Numbered from the stretch's first letter, positions 18,512 through 28,191 are shown. The stretch is DNA of 64,000 bases from Halodesulfovibrio marinisediminis DSM 17456 (GCF_900129975.1 NZ_FSRG01000004.1:620001-684000); one strand, 5' to 3'. Numbers and translations: made by a program. The notes: generated by a model from the sequence alone, not told the origin.

Positions 18512-19828
18512 CTATGCGATTTTGCGTTTGGTGAAGCGACGGTTAATTTTTGCGATGGTAGATTTGAAGAGAGATGCTTCAAGAATACCAGGCTCCAATG
18601 GCTGACCGCCACCGTTTACGCAGCCGCCAGGGCAGGTCATTACTTCGATGAAGTGGTACGGGGACTTGCCTTCGCGAACCTGATCGCAAAGCTCAGCTGC
18701 CTGCTCCAGTCCACTTACGATGGCAACTTTTACAGTACCGAAGTTAGGAACTGGGATTTCAGCGGTTTTAAGACCTTCGCTTGTACGAACCATTTTAATG
18801 TCTGGATCAGCAAGTTTCTGACCGGAGAGTTCTTCGTATGCAAGACGGAGAGCAGCTTCCATTACGCCGCCAGAAGTACCGAAGATAGTAGCGGCACCTG
18901 TGGACATACCCAGTGCAGGATCTGCTTCTTCGTCTGGCAGGGAGTTGAAGTCGATACCGGCTTCTTTAATGAGCCATGCGAGTTCACGTGTGTTGATGGT
19001 TGCGTCGATGTCTTTGAATCCGCTGGACTGAAGCTCTGGACGCATGCCTTCAAATTTTTTCGCGATACAAGGCATAATGGAAACGGTGTAGATTTTTTTG
19101 GAAAGAACACCGGTTTCCTGTGAACCGTATGTCTTGGCAAGTGCGCCAAGCATGCCGATAGGGGAACGGCAGGTGGAAAGATGTTCGTTCAGGTCTGGGT
19201 AGAAGGTTTCTGCAAACTTAATCCAGCCCGGACAACAGGATGTGAACTGAGGAAGTGGCTTGTGACCATGCTTAACTCGTTCGATAAGCTCGGTGCCTTC
19301 TTCCATGATGGTTACGTCTGCTGCAAATTCGGTATCCCAGATCTGGTTGAAACCGAGGCGTCGCAGGGCTGCATGCATTTTTCCACCGGTGTAGGTGCCG
19401 GTAGGAGCGCCAAAACATTCGCCAAGTGCATAGCGAACTGCCGGTGCAGGCATGGAAACAACAATAGTTTCAGGGTCTTTAAGTTTTTCGAGAATTTCTC
19501 CTACAAAAGAAACTTCTTCATGGATAGCGCCGAATGGACAATTTGCAAGGCACTGACCACAGTTAACACATGCTGCTGGGTCAACAACGCCGCGTTCGCC
19601 GTCTTCGTGTACTTCTTGAATAGCGCCGGTAGGGCAGTAGGATTCACACTCGCCGCATGCCTGACAGTCGTCTTTATTAACCTGAACAAAAAAGATGTCA
19701 GCAGGATCGGTTTCAGTCGGTGCATTAACCTTGTAGGTGATACCTTCCATGGAAACTTCTTCCCCATGAACCATGGTCTGAATATCAGCAAGGTACGCAG
19801 GTTGGCTTTCAGCTTTCTCTGCCATCAA
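18512..19828 (-). CDS. hydA: Periplasmic [FeFe] hydrogenase large subunit
   Basis: Catalytic subunit that oxidises H2 or reduces protons. The N-terminal ferredoxin-like domain binds two [4Fe-4S] clusters (CQACGECESYCP and CVNCGQCLANCP). The H-cluster motifs are L1 TSCCPGW, L2 MPCIAKK and L3 MTCPGGCVNGGGQP. The chain closely follows the D. vulgaris enzyme in order of motifs and in lacking its own signal, since it rides on the Tat signal of the small subunit. Two Met codons at the start (19828 and 19825) cannot be separated; TAAGGAG is upstream. It is the first gene of hydA-B-G-E-F. Confidence 0.95.
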   Translation of the reverse strand: MMAEKAESQPAYLADIQTMVHGEEVSMEGITYKVNAPTETDPADIFFVQVNKDDCQACGECESYCPTGAIQEVHEDGERGVVDPAACVNCGQCLANCPFGAIHEEVSFVGEILEKLKDPETIVVSMPAPAVRYALGECFGAPTGTYTGGKMHAALRRLGFNQIWDTEFAADVTIMEEGTELIERVKHGHKPLPQFTSCCPGWIKFAETFYPDLNEHLSTCRSPIGMLGALAKTYGSQETGVLSKKIYTVSIMPCIAKKFEGMRPELQSSGFKDIDATINTRELAWLIKEAGIDFNSLPDEEADPALGMSTGAATIFGTSGGVMEAALRLAYEELSGQKLADPDIKMVRTSEGLKTAEIPVPNFGTVKVAIVSGLEQAAELCDQVREGKSPYHFIEVMTCPGGCVNGGGQPLEPGILEASLFKSTIAKINRRFTKRKIA

Positions 19829-19869
19829 AGCAACTCCTTATGAATCTTGAAAATAGATTTTGTGCCGAG

Positions 19870-19893
19870 CGTTATGTCTTGGCTGACATAACG
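19870..19893. promoter_or_regulatory. Palindrome in the hydA leader
   Basis: Perfect 9-bp inverted repeat CGTTATGTC / GACATAACG with a 6-base spacer, 42 bases upstream of the hydA start. It could be an operator near the promoter or a leader hairpin. The remaining ~245 bases of the gap up to the chemoreceptor terminator are AT-rich and show no gene. Confidence 0.5.
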
Positions 19894-20137
19894 TAAAATC
19901 TGACTACCGTTGCCATGCAGAGCCCGCTGCACAGTGGTCGCATTATTTCGTACCTAAGTAGTCGGAAAAGTAAATTGCGGTAAGATGTCTATTATTATTA
20001 TTCAACAATTACAAATAGTTTTTATGGATAGAACGGACTTCAAACCATCAGTTTGTGAAAAAAGTTACAACTAACATTCCAATAATATTGAAGAACCATT
20101 TTGTGATAATGAGCTTCAATTTTTATTATGGGATTAG

Positions 20138-20172
20138 AAAAAACCCTCTGGACATGGCGTCCAGAGGGTTTT
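20138..20172 (-). terminator. Terminator of the chemoreceptor gene
   Basis: Perfect 13-bp stem (20140-20152 with 20160-20172) and 7-base loop. On the minus strand it ends in six T. It lies about 135 bases past the chemoreceptor stop and also separates that gene from hydA upstream sequence. Confidence 0.85.
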
Positions 20173-20307
20173 GAGGTGTGTAGTTGATGGAAATAGCTTG
20201 TACGGAATGAAGCAACACATCATTACTACGTAACGGTATCATAAGGAGGCATAGCTGGAGTGGGCTATGTCCTATCCGATTGTGCAGTGTTTAATCATGA
20301 TCTTTGG

Positions 20308-22338
20308 CTATTGCTGGATATCACTCATTACAGCTTCAAGTTTCTGAGACAGGTTGGCAAGTGCAGCAACAGCGTCAGCAGCTTCTACCATGCCCTGAGC
20401 AGCTTCCTGTGTAAGCGCATTAACTTCATCAGATGCACGAGCGATCTGTTCAGAGGCTGCGGATTGTTCTTCAGAAGCTGTAGCAATGGAACGTACCCGG
20501 TCAGTAGCCTGTGTGCTTGCTTCAACAATCTGGTTAAGCGCTGTTCCGGCCTCCAAGGTCAGTTCTGTATTTTGACCGATATGTGATGCAACTTTTTCCA
20601 TCTGTGTCAGGGTTGATTTGGAGCTATTCTGGATTCCATGCACAACGCTTTCAACTTCGTTTGTTGCCTGCATGGTCTTTTCAGCAAGTTTACGAACCTC
20701 GTCTGCTACTACAGCAAAACCACGACCGGCTTCTCCTGCGCGTGCTGCTTCAATGGCGGCGTTGAGCGCAAGAAGGTTGGTTTGATCGGCAATGTCATTG
20801 ATTACGTTAATAATGTTGCCAATGGAATCTGCCTGTGTACCAAGTTCTGTAATAGTGCCACGCATATCTTCTGCGAATTGGTGTACTTCCTCGGTGGATT
20901 GAACAACCTTGCGGACGAGTTCAGCTCCGTTTGCTGCTGTAGATTGTGCAAGGTCTGCTTCTTCGGCAGCTCGAGCAGCGTTGCTTGCAACTTCCAGCGT
21001 TGTGGCGTTCATTTGTTCAACAGCGGTTGCTGTTTCGCCCATGCGTTCGCTTTGAAGAGCTGCACCCTGCGTAGTCTGGTTAATTTGTACTTCAAGTTGT
21101 CCAGCTTCACCGGCAACTTGTTGAGCAATGGCACTAGCTTCCTGAGCTGCTCGACTGATACGTTCGTTTTGTTCTTCAATAGTTTTTTGCTGAGTATTCA
21201 ATTCAGTAAGGTCGTACCAGAATGATACTGAGCCCAGAATGTTGTTGTCGAGATCGTATACAGGAGTGGTGGTAGCGTCGATAAAGAGAGTCTTTCCGGA
21301 TGGTACAGGGCGTTCACAGGTGACATGCATCGGTTTTCGCTCTTTAATTGCTACATCGGAGAGAGTCTCTTTGTTTTTGTCATCCCAGTAGAGTTCACCG
21401 GAACGGACTCCTATGAAGTCTTTAGGAGTACCTTTTTTCTCCAACAGATCACATAATTGTTGGTTGAGCCAACGCATATTGAAATCTGCGCCGACGATGC
21501 CGCACGGTGTTGGAATTGCGTTCAACACCCCTTCAGCAAAGCCTAGTTTGTTCTTCAGTTCAATGATCATGCGGTCGATGGCATCATGAAGAACTTTCAT
21601 TTCGCCTGAGAACGTATTGGTTGTTTTGGCGTTGAGATCACCATCTGCAATTTTGTTTGCAAAGGAGGTTAGTTCTTCAAGTGGTGTGTTGACGGCGCGG
21701 AAAATAACAATGGCAATTAATATACCAAGTAGAACCGATACGGCACATCCACCTATGATCATTCGTTCTGAGCTATGTAAAAGTTCGAGTGACTCCTCGC
21801 CTTCTTTGAGGAGTAAATCGTGGCTGAGTGTGCCGAGTTTGTCTAGTGCCTCTTCCATCTCATGCATTGGTGCTTTGTATGGCTTCATGAGCTTATTGGC
21901 TTCGACAGCAGAAATGTTCGAATTGATGACTTGTGATGCTACTTGTTGAACACCGTTAAAGTAATGTGAGTAGGAGCTTGAAAAATTGGTGATAAGCGAG
22001 CGCTGTTCAGGAGTCAGATGGGGAATTTTTGAAGATAATTCTTCAATGGTGGAAATCTGCTTACGCGTTTCGTTACTGATTTTTGTCAGTTTTTGTAAAT
22101 ATACGTTTTGCTTTTGACTGTTGTCGACATTAAGAAAAATATCTTTTTCATAGCGGCGGTGTAAGAGGAGTGACTTTGTAATTTCTAAGGCTTGTTCACG
22201 CAGTGCCACATCCTGATAGATAAGTTCTTCGATGTGTTCTGTGGAATGTGATGCGGAGTTGTACCCCATGACCCCAATCAGCAGCGATAACCCGATTGTC
22301 GCGCTGAACCCTAATACAAGTAGTTTCTTGATCGACAT
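20308..22338 (-). CDS. Methyl-accepting chemotaxis protein with PAS domain
   Basis: Membrane chemoreceptor that controls the CheA kinase. From the chosen start (676 residues): membrane helix 7-25, extracytoplasmic four-helix-bundle sensor ~27-190, second membrane helix 194-213, HAMP 214-265, PAS domain ~270-395 in the cytoplasm, and signalling domain ~420-665 with the conserved hairpin tip [20 protein letters not shown]. An upstream Met would give 19 more residues, but the ATG at 22338 has AGGGGA seven bases before it and begins a normal signal-anchor. There is no CheR-docking pentapeptide. The ligand is unknown. Confidence 0.9.
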   Translation of the reverse strand: MSIKKLLVLGFSATIGLSLLIGVMGYNSASHSTEHIEELIYQDVALREQALEITKSLLLHRRYEKDIFLNVDNSQKQNVYLQKLTKISNETRKQISTIEELSSKIPHLTPEQRSLITNFSSSYSHYFNGVQQVASQVINSNISAVEANKLMKPYKAPMHEMEEALDKLGTLSHDLLLKEGEESLELLHSSERMIIGGCAVSVLLGILIAIVIFRAVNTPLEELTSFANKIADGDLNAKTTNTFSGEMKVLHDAIDRMIIELKNKLGFAEGVLNAIPTPCGIVGADFNMRWLNQQLCDLLEKKGTPKDFIGVRSGELYWDDKNKETLSDVAIKERKPMHVTCERPVPSGKTLFIDATTTPVYDLDNNILGSVSFWYDLTELNTQQKTIEEQNERISRAAQEASAIAQQVAGEAGQLEVQINQTTQGAALQSERMGETATAVEQMNATTLEVASNAARAAEEADLAQSTAANGAELVRKVVQSTEEVHQFAEDMRGTITELGTQADSIGNIINVINDIADQTNLLALNAAIEAARAGEAGRGFAVVADEVRKLAEKTMQATNEVESVVHGIQNSSKSTLTQMEKVASHIGQNTELTLEAGTALNQIVEASTQATDRVRSIATASEEQSAASEQIARASDEVNALTQEAAQGMVEAADAVAALANLSQKLEAVMSDIQQ

Positions 22339-22866
22339 GAAATTTCCCCTAAAAAAATTGCATCCCTTACTTTTAAATATAAGGTTCTGTAACATTTGTC
22401 TATTTGGCGAGTAGACAAATAGGTTGGAATGGAACGGAGCAGTAAGTAACCACTTTTACGTGTAACTTTGTATCAGCCTACGATACACCGTTATGACAGC
22501 AGTAAAAGAACGGCTATCTTTGGCAAGATTTCCGTTACAAATTCCGGTTGCAAGAGGGCTACCCCCTACAATTGTTGACTGTTCTACTAGGGATTATCGA
22601 CAAAGTTAAATATAAGTTTATATTTTTCTTAAATTTCATTGCGATGTTGGAAAGAGTACTCTTATTTGAGTGACAAGACTCTTATGAGAGGGGAGTGTTA
22701 TACAATGCTGATTGGTACTACGAGTAAAGCGTATTGTTTTTTTGATTGGTAGTATCTTTTTTGAGTGGAAAGGTAATGAGGTTATAGGAGAATGGCATGC
22801 TTATACATGAGAATACAAGCAGGCTATTATTAAGGAATTAGCTACTAAGAATTATAAATGCACAAC
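22339..22866. other. Intergenic region upstream of the chemoreceptor
   Basis: No convincing gene is seen. It should hold the chemoreceptor promoter. Near its left end is an inverted repeat (22394-22402 with 22412-22420, ATTTGTCTA / TAGACAAAT) that would fall in the chemoreceptor leader, 56-82 bases before its start. Confidence 0.5.
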
Positions 22867-23328
22867 TTACGCTCTATTGAAGATGTCGTTATAGATCTGT
22901 GAAGGGATTGTATCGCTGTCTTCAGTCTGGTTAGTATCTTTATTTTCAAACGCTTTTGCCCATTTTTGCGTAACGTCAAAAAATTCTTCAAAAAGTTGCT
23001 CTAGTTTTTGCACCGTCAGATTCGTAAGGTCAAAATGTGTCAGCAGGCCGATTTGATTGGTTTCGCGTAAAAGAATAAATCTGGCACCGGCAAGTTGATC
23101 TCGAAACGCGTTGAGTACTAATAAATCAGCGTAAAAATCAGGATTGTTGGTAGCTATAGGTGCTATGATTGTAACTGACTCTTTTTCTTCATTAAAGTCT
23201 ACTTGTATGGTTGTTTCACCGTTAATTGTAATATGTGTGTAGCCTGTTAGGGACAAATCTTGCTGGGAAGGATGGAACGGGCTAGCAAATTTCGTTAAAA
23301 TATTATGTAGAGTGTGTTTTGCTTTCAT
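22867..23328 (-). CDS. Small protein resembling type III secretion chaperones (CesT/Tir type)
   Basis: A 153-residue acidic protein. The pattern of N-terminal helix (LHNILTKFA), three strands (TTIQVDFNEE, SVTIIAPIA), helix (FYADLLVLNAFRDQLAGARF), two strands (ARFILLRETNQIGLLTHFDL) and a long C-terminal helix (KLEQLFEEFFDVTQKWAKAFE) fits the CesT-type secretion chaperone fold. The match is by fold pattern and not by a decisive motif. No secretion apparatus or effector is nearby, so it may be an orphan chaperone or an unrelated protein of similar fold. It is transcribed away from the tRNA pair. Confidence 0.5.
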   Translation of the reverse strand: MKAKHTLHNILTKFASPFHPSQQDLSLTGYTHITINGETTIQVDFNEEKESVTIIAPIATNNPDFYADLLVLNAFRDQLAGARFILLRETNQIGLLTHFDLTNLTVQKLEQLFEEFFDVTQKWAKAFENKDTNQTEDSDTIPSQIYNDIFNRA

Positions 23329-23597
23329 TACAAGTCCTTAATGTCATAAGTCGTAAACGCTTTTATCAGACCGTCTTATCAGGGAGTGAGTATGGTTATT
23401 CCTGATACCAGATGGTTGATTCATTTTGTGAATAGGTGGCTGGTGAATACTTGTCGAAGGCGCTGCGTTGTACTGTTTTTCAAGAGTGTAACATTAGCTT
23501 GAAAAAAAACGACACCCGATAAAAATAGTTATCAGTCTACTAATTCAAGCCATATAGAGGTCTATTGGAAGAAAAGATATTTTTTCTTTTTTTTCCG

Positions 23598-23626
23598 TTG
23601 ACAAAGTTCTGCGACTCTCATAGTAA
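23598..23626 (+). promoter_or_regulatory. Sigma-70 promoter of the tRNA-Gln/tRNA-Glu unit
   Basis: Consensus -35 TTGACA at 23598-23603, 17-base spacer and a -10-like TAGTAA at 23621-23626, placing transcription start near 23633, about a dozen bases before tRNA-Gln. Confidence 0.6.
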
Positions 23627-23644
23627 CACTTCTCGCAACTTGTT

Positions 23645-23718
23645 GGGCTATCGTTCAATTGGCAGGACGACGGGTTCTGGCTCCGTTAATCAAGGTTCGA
23701 GTCCTTGTAGCCCAGCCA
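23645..23718 (+). tRNA. tRNA-Gln (anticodon CTG)
   Basis: Acceptor stem TGGGCTA / TAGCCCA, D-arm with TTGGCAGGAC, anticodon stem ACGGG/TCCGT around loop TTCTGGC (anticodon CTG), T-arm with GGTTCGAGTCC, and encoded GCCA end. The TGGG start is typical of bacterial tRNA-Gln. It is co-transcribed with tRNA-Glu. Confidence 0.93.
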
Positions 23719-23772
23719 TCAAGTTATTTAGATTAAGACAAGGTCAGAAGTTTTAATCTGTATATAAGACGC

Positions 23773-23850
23773 GTCCCCATCGTCTAGCCTGGCCCAGGAC
23801 ACCTGCCTTTCACGCAGGCGACGGGGGTTCAAATCCCCCTGGGGACGCCA
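23773..23850 (+). tRNA. tRNA-Glu (anticodon TTC), island attachment site
   Basis: Acceptor stem GTCCCCA / TGGGGAC, anticodon stem CCTGC/GCAGG around loop CTTTCAC (anticodon TTC), T-arm GGGGGTTCAAATCCCCC and encoded GCCA end. An integrase remnant pointing at its 3' end lies 83 bases downstream, so the 3' end is the likely integration site of a former island. Confidence 0.95.
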
Positions 23851-23859
23851 AAGTAAATC

Positions 23860-23891
23860 AAGCACTTACGTTAATCGTAGGTGCTTTTTTT
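23860..23891 (+). terminator. Terminator of the tRNA unit
   Basis: 11-bp stem (23860-23870 with 23876-23886, one G-T pair), five-base loop, then a run of T, nine bases after the tRNA-Glu CCA end. Confidence 0.88.
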
Positions 23892-23932
23892 GTGTTCAAA
23901 AGCCAAAGGGTGTAATTTTTTGAAAAAGATTT

Positions 23933-24097
23933 TTACCCTACTTTTTGGGCCTTCTTTTCTTCTTCAAAACTTCCAGCTTGCTGAAGTGATGATGCCAGTG
24001 AATTGAGAATTCCAACGGCCTTATTTGCTTTAGCGACCTTTCGCAAATACCGATCTGTTTGTTGTGTAGATTGATGCCGAAGTAACTTTTTCACTTC
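23933..24097 (-). pseudogene. Tyrosine recombinase (phage-type integrase), C-terminal remnant
   Basis: Fifty-four sense codons survive, ending in a stop at 23933. The translation contains KKLLRHQSTQQTDRYLRKVAK, which matches the last catalytic segment of tyrosine recombinases: a conserved helix, then the nucleophilic Tyr in TDRYL. The frame is broken by an in-frame stop immediately upstream (24098-24100), where IS3-type sequence begins. The orientation (3' end towards the tRNA, ~80 bases away) is the standard layout for an integrase that used tRNA-Glu as attB. The rest, including the Arg and His-x-x-Arg residues, is lost. Confidence 0.75.
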
Positions 24098-25320
24098 TTA
24101 ATGGCTTGATCAGATCCTACAATGAAAATGTGGATACCAAGTTAAGCCACGAGGTAATACTGTTTATTTCGAGACTCAAAGGTGGCAGGGAAAGCCATTG
24201 ATTGCTCACATGTCGCCGTCTTCGATTGCTGTACGTTTCAATATAGTTAATTAGAGTCAATTCAGCTTCATGCTTGTTTTTAAATTTTCTGTGACGGATC
24301 AATTGATTTTTGATTGTGCGGAAAAAAGACTCTGTTTTGGCGTTATCCCAGCAGGTCCCTTTCCGGTTCATACTTTGAATGTAGCCGTGCTTTTTCAAGA
24401 AACTGCGGAAATCCTTGCTTGCATAGTGTATGCCTCGGTCACTATGAACCAGAAGGCCGGAAGATGGTTTTCGTCGTGCACAGCCTTCTTTAGAGCATGG
24501 ATAACGGAGTGCTGCTCTAACGAATCACTTAAATCTCACCTCACCAACCGTTTGGGGATACAGGGCGATGAACATGGTCAGATAATGCCACTTTCGTCTA
24601 ACCTTGATGTACGTAAAATCAGAGATCCAGACATATTTGGAATTGGTGTAGTAAAGTTTCGATTAACCAGATTAGGAGCAACAGGCTCTGTATGTACAGA
24701 ATCTGTTGTATGTACAAATTTCTTTGGATACTTACAGGTCAGGCCCAATGTTTACATGTGCCTGGCAACACGAGTCTGACTAAGACCTTGGAATAACAGC
24801 TCGCCACGCAATTCAGAAGTGAGCATAGCGTTTCTGATTATGTTCGTTGTCTATTGCTGTTCTGCGCTTGCTAAGTAGTGTATTCACCTGTTTTTGTTGT
24901 GGCTCTGGAGGCTTACCCCACGCACATAGTATCCGGTCATGAAAATTTGTAGGGTTTTGCACATATTTTTCATCGGGAACGTAGAGCGGTTTGACTTTAC
25001 GAACTTAAATCTCATGTCGATAGTCTGCTGAAGATGTTCAAAATTTTTTTAGATATCGCGTTCTATTTTAGCGCCTTGGAGTCATTTTCGATTTTTTTAT
25101 ATCTCTCGTTGCTCTTCTGTTGATGTCTAGGGAATATGATTTCATTTTGCGTTGTCAGCTTTCTTTAGGCCAACGATAAAGTAATTTTAGGAATCCCCAA
25201 ACTCCTTGTTCCACCTACTACAGTTTGGCCTTGTTCATCACAGAGCAGAACAGCATTCTTCTTGGATTCGGCATCAGATGTTCTAGTTTTACGAACACTC
25301 ACTTCCGTAAGATTCCTTTA
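24098..25320 (-). mobile_element. Decayed IS3-family element (copy D)
   Basis: Minus-strand sequence with transposase fragments in several frames. The best is 24117-24398, the DDE domain end with MNRKGTCWDNAKTESFFRTIK and YIETYSNRRRRH, where the E of the triad is in AKTESFF. Upstream, in shifted frames, are HSDRGIHYASKDFRSFL and VAPNLVNRNFTTPIPN, typical of IS3 OrfB. Near 25175-25310 lies an OrfA-like N-terminus (SVRKTRTSDAESKKNAVLL). Stops and frameshifts make it inactive. It abuts the integrase remnant, so it may have disrupted it. Confidence 0.7.
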
Positions 25321-25375
25321 AAAAGGCACAAGTCAGAAATAGAGTTTTCGGGTGTAACGCAGTCAAAAGGTATCT

Positions 25376-25690
25376 ATGAAGAAATCTCTAGTCACTAAAA
25401 CTCAGATTATTGCGATTTAGAAGGAAGGCGAAGCCGGCGGCAAAGTGCAAGGCATCGAGTATGAACTGTCGCAGTTAAAACGAATGTACGCTGGTATGGA
25501 GCTTGAAATCACGTATTGGTAAAAGCTGTTCTAGAATGAGCAACGACTACACGATACTCTTGATGGCCTTCCCCCGTCAGAATTTTTATCTATTAACGCT
25601 GAAAATTTTAATTTTGAACTGTCTGCTTGGCGGAGAAGTCTACGAAGGAACTAAAACTATCTGTAATGTTGAAAGAAAAGTAGTTTAATA
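25376..25690 (+). mobile_element. IS3-family remnant with internal deletion (copy E)
   Basis: On the plus strand an OrfA start (MKKSLVTKTQIIAI, stop, KEGEAGGKVQGIEYE) runs within 150 bases into what is normally the very end of OrfB (NEQRLHDTLDGLPPSEFLS, then INAENFNFELSAWRRS). A full element would have about 1 kb between these parts, so most of the transposase was deleted. The same 3' end occurs, inverted, at 50297-50885. Confidence 0.6.
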
Positions 25691-25897
25691 TTTTTTAAAC
25701 CTTATGGTATCCAAATTGGTTATAATTAGGATAAGGAAATAGTATAATGTTGATTTTTTTGAGCAGTTAGATGCCTAGGGAATGATCTGTTTTTTAGCTT
25801 AACAAGAATGTTGTAAAAGTGTAGCAGGGGTATTTGTGATGCGGCATTTGGTAAGCTGTGCAGTTAACATATTTAATTGATTAAAGTAAGGTTTTCT

Positions 25898-27394
25898 GTG
25901 TTAAAGAATATCATTGGCTCCTCAGTTTTGATTATACTTGGCGTCTTACTGGGAAGGCTATCAGGATTTGTACGAGAAATTTTAGTTGCATCAACTTATG
26001 GAACAACAAATTTAGCGGATGTCGCCGTACTATTACTTAGTTTGCCCGATTTGCTTTTAAACCTGTTAGTTGGTGGGGCCCTAAGTGCAGCTCTAATCCC
26101 TTCTTTTGTTACTCAGGCTGACCAATCGAAAAAATTGCTATTTCAAGCATCAGTCGTGTTACTGCTTCTGTTTTCTGCAATTACTGGAATCTTGTATTTA
26201 AATACTGACATGTTAATGAGCTTGTTAGCTCCTGGCTTTAGCGGTGAAAAGGTGGTGCTAGCTCAAGATGGTGTGGCAATTGCGCTCTTGTTGTTACCCC
26301 TTTCTGTTTTAACTGGGGTGACAACAGCTTATCTGCAATCAAAGAATAAGTTTTTTTTACCAAGCCTTGGGACGTTGATTTTTAATGGGTGTATTATACT
26401 AGGACTTGTGTACATGCTGTTAACAGAAGAGTCCTCTTTATCAATTCTTTTATTGAGTTTGATAGGTGCAGGTGTCTGCAGGTATACGAGTCAAATTATC
26501 GCAGTAAAGCCTCGATGGAGCTTACGGTGTGTTTTTCAAGGTAATATGTTGTCACGAGAGTTGATTAAGCGTTTTTTTCAGGCAATGTTTTCTGGGGGCT
26601 TGCTGCTGACCTTTCCTGTAATTGCAAGATCTTTTGCTTCGTATCAAGAAGCTGGAAGCGTAGCATTATTTAATTATTCAATGCGGTTAATAGAGTTGCC
26701 GTTGCTTTTGTGCATTAATTTTATTTCTATCGCTTTGCTTCCTCGACTTGCCGAAAGTCGTACAACTGCTCCTGAGGTCTATCGTAAGTTGATAGTGCAT
26801 GGTTTCCAACTGATTCTTGCGTTGGGATTATGTGTTGCTGCAGTGCTTACTGCTGGAGTTGTCCCATATACTAACTTAGTGTTTGGTAGAAGCTTGGCAC
26901 CAAGTGAGTTAGATAAGATATATGGACTAGTACAAATTGGATTAATGAGCATTGTTTTTCAAGGCGTTGCCTCGTTTGCTACAACGGTTTGTAATGCTGA
27001 AAAAAATACACATAAACCATTATATGTCACATTACTTGGAGCAGTCGTACTTGTTGCTGGGCTGTCTCTTTGGAGAGAGTTTTTGACGACTGAGCGAATT
27101 ATGCTCGGGCTATTAGCTGCGTATGTGCTTTTATCTTTGATGCTTTTGGCCACAGTTAACCTTGATGTAAAATGTTATAGACTTTTGCTAAGGGAAGGCT
27201 TTTTTTATTGTGGAATTGTTGCTGTTGTTATTATTGGCTATTGGGGAGTAAAACAACTTACTGTGTTGTTTTCTGAATCTCTGTGGTTAATTTTTCCAAT
27301 GCTCGCGATAGGGGGTGGGATGTTAAGTACATTACTCTGTATGCACAGCAAAGCAAGAGAACTTTTAAAACAAAAGGTTTTAAAAAGTGTTTAA
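25898..27394 (+). CDS. MurJ/MviN-like polyisoprenyl-glycan flippase
   Basis: Polytopic inner-membrane protein (~498 residues, about 14 hydrophobic helices) of the MATE-like MurJ/MviN family. The N-terminus LGVLLGRLSGFVREILVASTYGTTNLADVAVLLLSLPD and GALSAALIPSF are the best-matching family segments. Placed first in a glycan cassette, it more likely moves a lipid-linked oligosaccharide than serving as the housekeeping lipid II flippase; that is inference. A TTG at 25877 opens the frame, but the GTG at 25898 has TAAGG seven bases upstream and is preferred. The next gene overlaps by 8 bases. Confidence 0.83.
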   Translation: MLKNIIGSSVLIILGVLLGRLSGFVREILVASTYGTTNLADVAVLLLSLPDLLLNLLVGGALSAALIPSFVTQADQSKKLLFQASVVLLLLFSAITGILYLNTDMLMSLLAPGFSGEKVVLAQDGVAIALLLLPLSVLTGVTTAYLQSKNKFFLPSLGTLIFNGCIILGLVYMLLTEESSLSILLLSLIGAGVCRYTSQIIAVKPRWSLRCVFQGNMLSRELIKRFFQAMFSGGLLLTFPVIARSFASYQEAGSVALFNYSMRLIELPLLLCINFISIALLPRLAESRTTAPEVYRKLIVHGFQLILALGLCVAAVLTAGVVPYTNLVFGRSLAPSELDKIYGLVQIGLMSIVFQGVASFATTVCNAEKNTHKPLYVTLLGAVVLVAGLSLWREFLTTERIMLGLLAAYVLLSLMLLATVNLDVKCYRLLLREGFFYCGIVAVVIIGYWGVKQLTVLFSESLWLIFPMLAIGGGMLSTLLCMHSKARELLKQKVLKSV

Positions 27395-28187
27395 CTATCT
27401 TTTTATTACAAACAAAGCAGAGATTGCCTCTTTTGCTGAGCGATGTGGTGTAACCCGAATTTTTGTTGATTTGGAACGCAAAGGCAAGCTAAAGCGGCAG
27501 GGACACTTGGACACGGTTATAAGTAAACATAGTTTTGAAGATATCAATTCAATCAAAAAAGTTCTTTCGAAGGCTGAATTAATGGTTCGTCTGAATCCAT
27601 TGCACGCTGACTCTAAGAATGAAGTTGAAAAAGCTATTGAAGCAGGCTGTGATATTATTATGCTTCCAATGTTTAGAACTGCTCAAGAGGTTGCAACATT
27701 TGGTGGTTTTATTAGAGGCCGAGCAAAACTTATTCCGCTTGTGGAAACATGTGGTGCAGCGGAATCTATTGAGAGTGTTGTTGCGTTAGACTGTGTTAAT
27801 GAAGTTCACATTGGTTTGAATGACTTACATCTCGACCTTCAGTTGAACTTTATGTTTGAGTTATTAGCAAACGGTTATGTTGAAGCTCTTGTAAAAAAAA
27901 TTCATAAACCATTTGGCATTGGTGGAATTGCACGTGTAGGTGATGGAATAATACCTGGTGAAATTGTAATGGCTGAACATGTGCGTCTAGGCTCTGCTGG
28001 GGTGATTCTATCTCGTGCGTTTCATTTACGCAGTGAAACCTTGGAACAATTGACTACTCAAATTGATTTAAAGAGTGAAATTGAAAAATTAGAAGCAGTT
28101 CGAAAAAAGTATATGGCCTTTGATGAGAATGAATTGCAATTTTTGCATAATGATTTTTGTAAGCGCATTCAAGATATTGTAGGGTAG
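27387..28187 (+). CDS. HpcH/HpaI (CitE-like) aldolase in a glycan cassette
   Basis: A 266-residue TIM-barrel protein of the HpcH/HpaI aldolase/citrate-lyase family, which make or break C-C bonds with pyruvate- or acyl-type donors. Seen: FVDLERKGK (strand 1), LMVRLNPLH (substrate-binding Arg), AGCDIIMLPMFRTAQEV, the metal-binding Glu in LVETCGAAESIE, the metal-binding Asp in GLNDLHLD, and GGIARVGDG. GTG start at 27387, overlapping the flippase gene. Such enzymes are unusual among surface glycan genes; it might build a branched or extended acidic sugar. The actual substrate is unknown. Confidence 0.75.
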   Translation: MFNYLFITNKAEIASFAERCGVTRIFVDLERKGKLKRQGHLDTVISKHSFEDINSIKKVLSKAELMVRLNPLHADSKNEVEKAIEAGCDIIMLPMFRTAQEVATFGGFIRGRAKLIPLVETCGAAESIESVVALDCVNEVHIGLNDLHLDLQLNFMFELLANGYVEALVKKIHKPFGIGGIARVGDGIIPGEIVMAEHVRLGSAGVILSRAFHLRSETLEQLTTQIDLKSEIEKLEAVRKKYMAFDENELQFLHNDFCKRIQDIVG

Positions 28188-28191
28188 AGAG

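Noticed and set aside
24270-24779. 169-codon open frame on the plus strand
   Set aside because: Antisense to the decayed IS3 transposase, whose sense fragments carry recognisable motifs.
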